From: Ktedonobacteria bacterium brp13
Lineage (GTDB): Bacteria > Chloroflexota > Ktedonobacteria > Ktedonobacterales > Ktedonobacteraceae
Direction of reading: 5' to 3'
Length of the DNA stretch: 64,000 nucleotides
Assembly: GCA_015099395.1 (NCBI GenBank)
Contig: AP024096.1
Span: forward strand, 3,720,001 to 3,784,000
Shown: piece after piece, positions 1 to 6,673 of the stretch
How positions within the stretch are numbered: position 1 is the first letter of the stretch
Layout of the letters: every line of letters starts with the position of its first letter
Position numbers and translations under genes: made by a program
Notes under the pieces: model-generated
Seen by the model: the letters and a program-made list of their open reading frames with translations, nothing else
Told to the model about the DNA's origin: nothing
The model's database searches: none

Positions 1-222
1 GGCCCCATCTTGTTGCATCAACGGAATCACACTCTGAAATTGCGTCAGTTCTTTTTGGGCCGTCGTTCTGGCTTGCTGGAGTGCTACATCCTGCGCACTT
101 CGTTGCGATAACTCTTTCACCGGGGTTATTGACATACTCCCGTTAGTACAAGCGGTCAACATGACTAGAATGATAGATACGACACAGAGCATTCCTCTAT
201 TTTGCTTCGTAAACATTCTCAT
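1..222 (-). CDS. Putative lipoprotein, N-terminal part (runs off the window)
   Basis: A reading frame of 74 codons is open from an ATG at 222 to the window edge, so only the N-terminus is visible. It begins with a basic stretch and a hydrophobic core, then a lipobox (LTAC) near residue 25. That is a type II signal peptide predicting a lipid-anchored exported protein. The part after the cysteine is polar and rich in Gln, Ala and Ser, and no catalytic family can be assigned. An AAGGAT sequence about 12 bases upstream may be the ribosome site. The gene is not in the same run as the anti-sigma gene that ends at 451; 228 bases without a gene separate them. Confidence 0.6.
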   Translation of the reverse strand, partial: MRMFTKQNRGMLCVVSIILVMLTACTNGSMSITPVKELSQRSAQDVALQQARTTAQKELTQFQSVIPLMQQDGA

Positions 223-450
223 CGGTCATCACATCCTTGCTTATTTCAATGGTGGGCTCTATGATCTGAGCCCACACTGTCACATTTTTTTCATCTGCCT
301 AAATTTGGCCCCAATCAATGACGACAAACCATCTACGTACCATCATAGAACACATGCAGGATACTATTGGCGTGCCAAGCGCACAGGATTCCACAAAAGT
401 TGTTTGATTGGACGTAGAAGTAATAGACCAGATTGGTTACAGGTATCCGT

Positions 451-1389
451 TCACATCGCTTTTTGCAACGTAATTTCCACCGCACGATTCTGGGTATTAA
501 ACATCACCTGAAGCGTCGTATCATAGTCATCGTGTATCGTTGCAACATACATCATGTTCTTTGCTTGCAACCCTGGCGATAACGTGGTTCGCTTCATCAC
601 AAATTGCGGATAGAGTTCATGCATGGTGGTAGAAGAATCGCCCAGTCGCAATCCTTCCACTGTCGCAAAGGAAGACTTTTGCGGCATGGAAGACTTTTGC
701 GGCAAAGAAGAATTCTGTGGCATGGAAGACTTTTGCGGCATGGAGCTATTCATCACGCTCACGCTGATGTGTACCACAACGTAGGTTGATGCATTTTTTT
801 CCACGGTAATAGAAATGGGACCAGACCTAACCTGATATACATTGAGTTTTGCTGCTGGATAGACGTTCATTACCTGATTTAAATTCATGCCCAGAGCAAC
901 ACCGCCAATGCTGGTCCCAAGTCTGGCAGTGGTTCCTTTTGTGGGTGTAGTCATCGTTACAGATGAAGGTGTCGGTTTATGCATGTACACCCTGGTCATA
1001 GAGAAAACACTGATAGCACTCCCTATGAGCAAGAAAGCCATCGCCAGGACGATCAATGTGCTGAGAGATTTCCACCATGGTCTCTGGGGTATATGGGGAC
1101 GAAGCTTCCCATGACCAAATCTTCTCAGGATATCGGAAGATGTGCTCTGAACCAGTGTCGTTGGCTCCTCCCCCACGACATCGGTTGTGCTCATCAGATG
1201 GACCAGACGCGTCCAGGTACGATCAATCGAATGCTGATCTAGCTCGTCAGGCTGGTAGTATTCTTGCAACGCTCGAATAACCTGTATTTCAGGAGCATCC
1301 AACGGCAGATCTCCATTCTCCGCATGAGCGAGCCGTTCTATGTGTTCATCTATCTCTGCCGCAGAATGAATATTATCAAATTTCTCCAT
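451..1389 (-). CDS. Membrane-anchored protein coupled to an ECF sigma factor (probable anti-sigma factor)
   Basis: The protein has about 312 residues. A soluble acidic N-terminal region of about 115 residues lies before one transmembrane helix (around residues 115-135), followed by an extracytoplasmic region. No zinc-binding HxxxCxxC motif of classic ZAS anti-sigma factors is visible, so the anti-sigma role is inferred from position and topology. The start chosen is the ATG at 1389, preceded by GGTAGG, and it overlaps the end of the upstream sigma gene (stop at 1397). This points to translational coupling. A longer frame to 1434 exists but lacks a ribosome site. The outer domain carries four copies of a six-residue repeat (MPQKSS-like). 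The external part may sense an envelope signal. Confidence 0.65.
   Translation of the reverse strand: MEKFDNIHSAAEIDEHIERLAHAENGDLPLDAPEIQVIRALQEYYQPDELDQHSIDRTWTRLVHLMSTTDVVGEEPTTLVQSTSSDILRRFGHGKLRPHIPQRPWWKSLSTLIVLAMAFLLIGSAISVFSMTRVYMHKPTPSSVTMTTPTKGTTARLGTSIGGVALGMNLNQVMNVYPAAKLNVYQVRSGPISITVEKNASTYVVVHISVSVMNSSMPQKSSMPQNSSLPQKSSMPQKSSFATVEGLRLGDSSTTMHELYPQFVMKRTTLSPGLQAKNMMYVATIHDDYDTTLQVMFNTQNRAVEITLQKAM
671..742. repeat. In-frame 18-bp tandem repeat (4 copies) in the anti-sigma-like gene
   Basis: Four consecutive 18-bp units lie within the coding sequence of the anti-sigma-like gene, each coding for SSMPQK or a close variant. Two units are identical and the other two differ at one and at a few positions. 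The unit length keeps the frame, so copy-number change would lengthen or shorten the extracytoplasmic domain without breaking it. Confidence 0.85.
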
Positions 1390-1396
1390 TGTTTTC

Positions 1397-1936
1397 CTAC
1401 CCCTTCTCGTTCTGATAGAGGGTACGCAATGCACGTAGCGCTCTCCACAAGGCCGCCTGGATCGCTCCCTCAGTTTTCCCGATCATGCTTGCAATCTCCA
1501 CGCTACGCAAGCCAACAATGAAGCGTAAACGCAACACCTCCTGCTGGAGCTCGGGCAAGTGCAAAATACGCTCCTGCAAGAGCGCGTATTCTTCTTGCTT
1601 GATCATGACATGCTCCGGTAAACGTTCACCGGCATCCGACATATCTTTATCCAAGAGCAGTTCCAGCGATGTATGTGAGTAACGATTTGAGCGTCGGTAC
1701 CAATCTATCGTTTTATTACGAGCGACAGAAATGAGCCAGGCATATTGTTGCTGCTCATTCAACCGCGAGAGCCCTTTGTACTTGAAGGCTGCGAGGAAGA
1801 CTTCGGCCAGCATGTCCTCAGCTTCTTCTCGTTTATGAATGGATGTATAGATATATTTGAATATCCTGTTTGCGTGACGCTGATAGAGTTCCGTCACCAA
1901 TCTATCGCCGACTGTAGAAATATCTTTTTGCGCCAT
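1397..1936 (-). CDS. ECF-type RNA polymerase sigma factor
   Basis: About 179 residues, the usual size of a group IV (ECF) sigma factor. Region 2 is visible around residues 15-85: the segment HANRIFKYIYTSIHKREEAED is followed by DMLAEVFLAAF, then the WLISVARNKTIDWYRR helix that contacts the -10 element. Region 4 around residues 125-175 has LPELQQEVLRLRFIVGL, then a helix-turn-helix with IASMIGKTEGAIQAALWRAL. It would direct core RNA polymerase to a small regulon. The ATG at 1936 is preferred over the GTG at 1939 because AAGGA stands 6 bases before it. The gene overlaps the following membrane-anchored gene by 8 bases of its tail, the usual sigma/anti-sigma arrangement. Confidence 0.93.
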   Translation of the reverse strand: MAQKDISTVGDRLVTELYQRHANRIFKYIYTSIHKREEAEDMLAEVFLAAFKYKGLSRLNEQQQYAWLISVARNKTIDWYRRSNRYSHTSLELLLDKDMSDAGERLPEHVMIKQEEYALLQERILHLPELQQEVLRLRFIVGLRSVEIASMIGKTEGAIQAALWRALRALRTLYQNEKG

Positions 1937-2061
1937 CACGCATCCTTCTCTATGAAAGTTTCGTTCTCCGTAAGGTATATCGTACAGAAGGAAAAAAACT
2001 TACGCTCCTGGTACTCGATTATACGGAAAGACGTCTCAATACCTATGGCATCCGAAGCAGG

Positions 2062-2209
2062 TGTCTGGAGTTCCCCCGAATTTGGAGGGTCGGAGAAGAG
2101 AAATCTGATATACTAGAGCCAGGAGGCTTCAATGGGCAAATCTCAACCGACCTACACGCGCGAATTCAAACAACAAGCAGTCGCACTTGGTAAATACCCT
2201 ACGAAGTGA
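2062..2209 (+). mobile_element. Remnant of an IS3-type insertion sequence (left end and transposase N-terminus)
   Basis: After AGGAGG, an ATG at 2132 opens a 25-codon frame ending at 2209. Its peptide starts MGKSQPTYTREFKQQAVAL, which resembles the beginning of IS3-family OrfA transposases (helix-turn-helix, FKxxAVxL pattern). The rest of the transposase is absent. The sequence starting TGTCTGGAGTTCCCCC near 2062 could be the terminal inverted repeat. No right end was recognised. This is a truncated, inactive scrap. Confidence 0.55.
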
Positions 2210-2490
2210 GCAGATCTGGCCTTCAAACGTGAAAATTTGCCCTCAATCTTGAGCACTAGGACAAAATTTCCTGGAAAAACCGCTCCCCGTCAGGTATACT
2301 GTCTTCCAAACCTGTAAATTGCATTCCTCATCTTTGAATTGACGAATCGTTGGTATGCGGAAGACGGACGCACATATCAAGCGAGGATGATCATGGCGCA
2401 CCGGAAGTACTAGCCTTCATACGAATATGGCCCTGTGGCATCTTCACATGAGATGAATGTTGCTATGTACGAGCCAAAGGGGGATAAACA

Positions 2491-2874
2491 ATGGAAAACC
2501 AAGAAATTCGGACAGCCCTGGATCGGCACTGGGCAGCCTCCGCGGCTGGTGACATAGAAGCGGAACACGAAATCTATCACGACGACGTCCTGGTCGAGTA
2601 TCCTCAGTCGGGCGAGCGAATCCGCGGTCGCCACAACATTCAGGCCCTTCGCGGACACCACCCGGCGAAGCTGGGCTTCACCATCCGGCGCATCCTTGGG
2701 AGCGGCGATCTATGGATCACCGAGTACGTGCTCAGCTATAACGAGCAGCCAACTCAAACAGTCAGCATTATGGAGTTTCGCGATGGCAAGGTTGCCCACG
2801 AGACACAGTACTTTGCCGATCCGTTCGAGCCACCTGCCTGGCGAGCTCAGTGGGTCGAGCACCAGGAGAAATAG
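2491..2874 (+). CDS. SnoaL-like / NTF2-fold protein
   Basis: 127 residues, the usual length of the SnoaL-like branch of the NTF2 superfamily (a cone-shaped alpha+beta barrel). Family signs are the N-terminal helix with HWAASAAGDIEAEHEIYHDD, then VLVEYPQSGERIRGRHNIQA, and the closing strands VSIMEFRDGKVAHETQYFADPF. This class of protein binds or isomerises small hydrophobic molecules, but members have many roles and the substrate cannot be told here. The ATG at 2491 has AAAGGGGG 8 bases upstream. The gene is monocistronic: an IS scrap lies upstream and a large inverted repeat downstream. Confidence 0.85.
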   Translation: MENQEIRTALDRHWAASAAGDIEAEHEIYHDDVLVEYPQSGERIRGRHNIQALRGHHPAKLGFTIRRILGSGDLWITEYVLSYNEQPTQTVSIMEFRDGKVAHETQYFADPFEPPAWRAQWVEHQEK

Positions 2875-3297
2875 TTCAGTAAAACCCACATTCCGCAATT
2901 TGGGACGAGATTTTTTTGAATAGCAAGAATCGCTGGTGAACCGATGGTTTTATGCACGCAATGCATGTCTCGCGCGAAAGTTTGGATGAGCTTACAAAAG
3001 TAGCTAGCCAGAATTGAGGAAATCAATAAATGGGTTAGCTACTTTTCTGGTAATTGCGCTGAATGTTCGACACATGGACTGTCCACGCTCACTTTTGTTC
3101 GAACATTCAGCGCAATTACCAGAAATTCAATGCTGAACCCATGTAAAGTCCTCTTAGATGTATGGAACAACATCAGCGATACCTATCCCTAGTTCAAAAT
3201 GAAGATTGGTCCCTTTGATGATGCTTCTAGACTATCGCGCATTCTTTTCCTTGATTGATTGGTCCCTGGTTGACCACTGGGAACACTGCCACTCTTC
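2875..3297. other. Gene-free stretch with nested inverted repeats
   Basis: No supported gene is present. Besides the 27-bp perfect inverted repeat at 3044-3125, an 11-bp inverted pair (AAAAGTAGCTA near 2996 and TAGCTACTTTT near 3036) overlaps its left arm, so two alternative foldings compete. The stretch lies between the 3-prime ends of the SnoaL-like gene (+) and the thaumatin-domain gene (-), where a bidirectional terminator or a small decayed mobile element would fit. Confidence 0.6.
3044..3125. repeat. 27-bp perfect inverted repeat with a 28-base spacer
   Basis: Arm 1 is 3044-3070 and arm 2 is 3099-3125. They are exact reverse complements over 27 bases, with the core CTGGTAATTGCGCTGAATGT on the left. 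No T-tract follows directly. It could be a strong bidirectional transcript end, a miniature inverted-repeat element, or the joined ends of an excised insertion. Confidence 0.9.
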
Positions 3298-5847
3298 TTA
3301 TGGACGACTGTTCCATCGCGTAAACTGCCGTAAATTCCCAGTGATGAAAGCGCTCGCGCTATTTTGCGTCGAAACAGCCGAGGCGGTAGCAGGAGTCAGA
3401 CCGAAAGTAATAGTGAAGTTGCAAGTCGGCGTACACGTATAGGTACTGGTGGCATCGTCATAGGCATAGCTATAAGCATGGGGGTACGCGCTTTTAAAAA
3501 GTTTGGCAGAATCGACAGCACTGGGCCAGGTGTTAGGGTCACATACTCCTGGTACGTACCGACCCCCACAGCAGTACTGATCGGTGCCAAATGCTTCACA
3601 CGCGCTCTTGCAGGCAACTACATTGCCACTTGCATTGACTTCTTGTAACGCTGACGGGCAAATCTTGTTCACATCAACGCATGGATTATTACCACAATTA
3701 TCAGGAGCTGGCTCCCCATCACTTGACGTAATCAGCATCGGAAGGTTATAACCATCGACCAGGCTGACATCATAATAGGTTAATCCTTTCGCACCATTAA
3801 GGGCAAACTCTGCAAGTGTTGCGGGTGGAACACCACCAGTGCCACAGAGTACTACAGTACCACAATCGCCAGTATCACACTTGCCATTTGTACAACCCGT
3901 GCGTCCCCAAAAACGGCCGGACCAGAGATTGGCCGATGGTGTACTCACCGTCACACTTTGACTACTCCCAGGTGCCAATTGCCCGTCCCAACTTCCATGA
4001 TTCGGCATCGTCGTCCCATTTGCGCCTACCCAGATAGTCTGATTGGTACTATTAACGAATGTGAATGTATGTAATTGTGCAGTTGCAGGCTGTGACGGCG
4101 GGGCATTGGAGACAACGATATTGTTACCACACGCTGGCGGATTTGTTGGTGACGCTGCTAGCGTTCCCGGCTGACGAGACACACCTCCATTGGAGGATTG
4201 GTTCGTCGTGTTCGTGGCAGGAAATACCTGTGACCAGGTGGCGACATTGTTCGCGATCGTTATATGGTACAGATTTGGTCCATTTGTCGCCCACCCCTCC
4301 GTGTCGCTGATGAAATCAAGATTGGATAACCCACTATTAAGAAATGTGGACTGGTTTCCGGAAGACGCTGCAGGCATGGTCGCATCAGTCTGGCTGGTCA
4401 ACGTGACCCATTTCCCTCCAGTAAATTCGTAGAGATGCCAGGTATTCGTACTTGCCGACTCCTGACCGGCGACAAAGACATGCTGCATATCGGGCGCGGA
4501 CAAATCGTGCTGCCCATTCACCAGGGGTGCCAGAAATGTACTGGTAGGGCTCAGATCACTGACCTGATAGTCGCTTAGCTTATCGACGACTTTGATGCTG
4601 TACAGGTGCAAGTATAAATTGCTGGTAGTAATGCTCTGGGGGTCACCCTGCAACTGAACGGGCAAGATGCCTGTACCATCCAGAAACGCGATCGGTGGTG
4701 ATGTGGCAACAATGGAATTACCGTTCTGTCCCGGAACTCCACCGGGTGTCGAGATGAAAGACGTGGTCTCCCAGAGAGCATTTGCGTTCAGTTCCTGGCT
4801 CAACCAGAGCTTCGATTGGTACGCAACAGCCGTAGCCAGACCCACATAATTCGTTATGCCTGGCACGGTACACCCCTGCACGGAAGAATCCACCGCAGCA
4901 TCACATGGGGGCAGTTGACTACTCCCGCTGCCGTTCCCTTGCACACAGGCTGGCATGATGGTCATCCCGTCTAACTGATTCGTCGACGCAATCTGTCCCG
5001 TCACGCTTCCTGCTCCTGTAGCACTCTGTGCATGCTGTGTCAAAGCAGACGCGACAGATGCTGCCAACCCATTCACGGAAAAACAATTTTGACAAAAGGT
5101 TCCCCCACCAGTAGGAGCAGGCAGGGTTGTGGTTTCTTGCTGCCAGGTCACGCCACCATCAACAGAATGGTAGACATCTCCGACATAACTACTATCGGAG
5201 GTCTGTGATTTCATCAATTCCAACCAACCTTCGTGCGCATTGATGAAATCAGGTTGGCTGACCGAAGACAGATTTTGTGCCGTAAGTGCGTTCGAAGTCA
5301 CCCAGGTCTGACCTCCATCAATCGTCGAACGTACATAGACGCTTGTACTAAATGTAGGGAGACTTTTTGTGTCAACCGTCACCGTGCCATCTGGCTTCGT
5401 TGTCACACTGTTCGTTACGGTTGACGCGGCATCAACATATTGTTGTGTAGACTGCGTCGTCCCCACTACCCAGGCATGCTTTGCATCCAGAAAAGAGGCG
5501 GCAACGATCGTTTGAACAGTAGTGGTGGCCCCAGCGGTTGCAGTCTTTGGTTCCCAATCCAGAGGAGTAAGATCAGTCCAGGTTTTCCCTCCGTCGGTGG
5601 TTTTGAGGATCGCCTGCGGAGTCGTCGCCCAACCGTTCTGTGCGTCAAGCATTTTGAGTTGCGAAAAATTGGTGAGAGGAGAGGAAGAGGAGGTGCTTAC
5701 CGAAGTTGTATGACTAGATCCGATCGTAGTAATGCTACCACCACCCCAACAGAGTGCACCCATTAACAATGGAGCAATCATGACCAATAGCAGCAAGGGA
5801 AAAGGCTTTCTTTTTCTATCTTCCTCATAGCGTTGCTTTTCCAGCAT
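3298..5847 (-). CDS. Secreted/membrane-anchored protein: YCF48/BNR-like repeats plus C-terminal thaumatin-like domain
   Basis: 849 residues. One transmembrane segment or uncleaved signal lies at about residues 16-36 after a basic N-terminus. Residues of about 60-550 contain Asp-box/YCF48-like blades, for example the motif ILKTTDGGKTWTDL, then STIDGGQTWVTS and SVDGGVTWQQ. This suggests an exported beta-propeller. From about residue 590 a thaumatin-like domain begins with FTFVNSTNQTIWVGANG. It carries the SGRFWGRTGC block and a cysteine-rich set of segments, and ends with CTPTCNFTITFGLTP, as in plant and fungal PR-5 proteins. Thaumatin-like domains bind or cut beta-glucans in eukaryotes; that activity here is inference. 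The start has GAGAGG 8-12 bases upstream. The gene is monocistronic. Confidence 0.82.
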   Translation of the reverse strand: MLEKQRYEEDRKRKPFPLLLLVMIAPLLMGALCWGGGSITTIGSSHTTSVSTSSSSPLTNFSQLKMLDAQNGWATTPQAILKTTDGGKTWTDLTPLDWEPKTATAGATTTVQTIVAASFLDAKHAWVVGTTQSTQQYVDAASTVTNSVTTKPDGTVTVDTKSLPTFSTSVYVRSTIDGGQTWVTSNALTAQNLSSVSQPDFINAHEGWLELMKSQTSDSSYVGDVYHSVDGGVTWQQETTTLPAPTGGGTFCQNCFSVNGLAASVASALTQHAQSATGAGSVTGQIASTNQLDGMTIMPACVQGNGSGSSQLPPCDAAVDSSVQGCTVPGITNYVGLATAVAYQSKLWLSQELNANALWETTSFISTPGGVPGQNGNSIVATSPPIAFLDGTGILPVQLQGDPQSITTSNLYLHLYSIKVVDKLSDYQVSDLSPTSTFLAPLVNGQHDLSAPDMQHVFVAGQESASTNTWHLYEFTGGKWVTLTSQTDATMPAASSGNQSTFLNSGLSNLDFISDTEGWATNGPNLYHITIANNVATWSQVFPATNTTNQSSNGGVSRQPGTLAASPTNPPACGNNIVVSNAPPSQPATAQLHTFTFVNSTNQTIWVGANGTTMPNHGSWDGQLAPGSSQSVTVSTPSANLWSGRFWGRTGCTNGKCDTGDCGTVVLCGTGGVPPATLAEFALNGAKGLTYYDVSLVDGYNLPMLITSSDGEPAPDNCGNNPCVDVNKICPSALQEVNASGNVVACKSACEAFGTDQYCCGGRYVPGVCDPNTWPSAVDSAKLFKSAYPHAYSYAYDDATSTYTCTPTCNFTITFGLTPATASAVSTQNSASAFITGNLRQFTRWNSRP

Positions 5848-6077
5848 AAGAAGTTCCTCTCACTTAGATCTTAACATTTCTTTCTACTTTTTCACTACCA
5901 TTACGCCTTGTTTTATGATAAAAAAATAGTAGAATCAGGACTGACTTTCTATCTCCTTTCCTTATCATAAAAAAAACGAGCGCAAATACCTAGAGGGAAA
6001 TAGGGACAAATTTGTCAGGAAAGTAAAATGTGAGCTTGACCCGATCGGAGAGAATATTACGACTGGATCTTCTGTAG

Positions 6078-6240
6078 TTACTTGATTTCGCGTATCACGC
6101 GAGCCGGAATGCCACCCACAACGGTATAGGCAGGTATATCGTGCGTCACTACCGCGTAATAAAACCACGATCTCCTATCGGGTCGGAACCCGTTGTGATG
6201 ATATGATCCTCATCATGAATGGAGACCCTGGTGAGGTCCT
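6078..6240 (-). pseudogene. Decayed hexapeptide-repeat (left-handed beta-helix) acyltransferase
   Basis: Reading leftwards from about 6240, one frame gives RVSIHDEDHIITTGSDPIGD and then meets stop codons. After a frame change the sequence continues as VTHDIPAYTVVGGIPARVI and ends REIK with a stop at 6078-6080. The second part matches the conserved C-terminal end of LbH acetyltransferases (V-T-x-D-I-P-x-Y-x-V-V-G-G-x-P-A-R-V-I). The first resembles their hexapeptide coils. Frameshift and stops make it non-functional. Such enzymes acylate sugars in surface-polysaccharide loci, which fits the neighbourhood. Confidence 0.6.
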
Positions 6241-6673
6241 TTTTATTTCCGTCTTTGCAACAGCCCTGTTCCATACTGTTTTCATGGGATCAGCATAACA
6301 GAGGTCTGACTGCTTTGCCAAGCGGTTGTTTGAATTCTGACAAAACCGGCAATCATGATCATCCTATTTCTTTATGAAAAATTTATACAAGAATTATTGT
6401 GTAATTAATGAGCCATATATTTTTACCTATGAATATGTTATACTGTTGCTTAATATGTATTAGTGTGTGAACTACAACCAGATTGAGTACTTTGTGGTTT
6501 TCTCGCCACTTGTTTATAAATTTTGAAATTGGGTAGGAGAAATTTCCCTGTTCATTTGAGTGATACATTATCTAAAAAGATGGATTACTGAACAATGGTA
6601 AAGAAATCGCTCATCCTAATAGGTACTTATATTTCCCAAGATAATTTGCGGGTCAGAGCACAAGGATTCATGA
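6241..6673. other. AT-rich gene-free stretch upstream of the fused adenylation/flippase gene
   Basis: No convincing gene is present; a 61-codon frame on the - strand (6383-6568) has no ribosome site and no recognisable feature. The stretch should contain the promoter of the + strand gene at 6674. TATAAT-like AT-rich boxes are common here, but none stands out with a good -35 partner. Confidence 0.4.

Noticed and set aside
6383..6568. A 61-codon - strand frame in the AT-rich region before the adenylation/flippase gene
   Set aside because: No ribosome site, no recognisable motif, and composition like the surrounding non-coding DNA.
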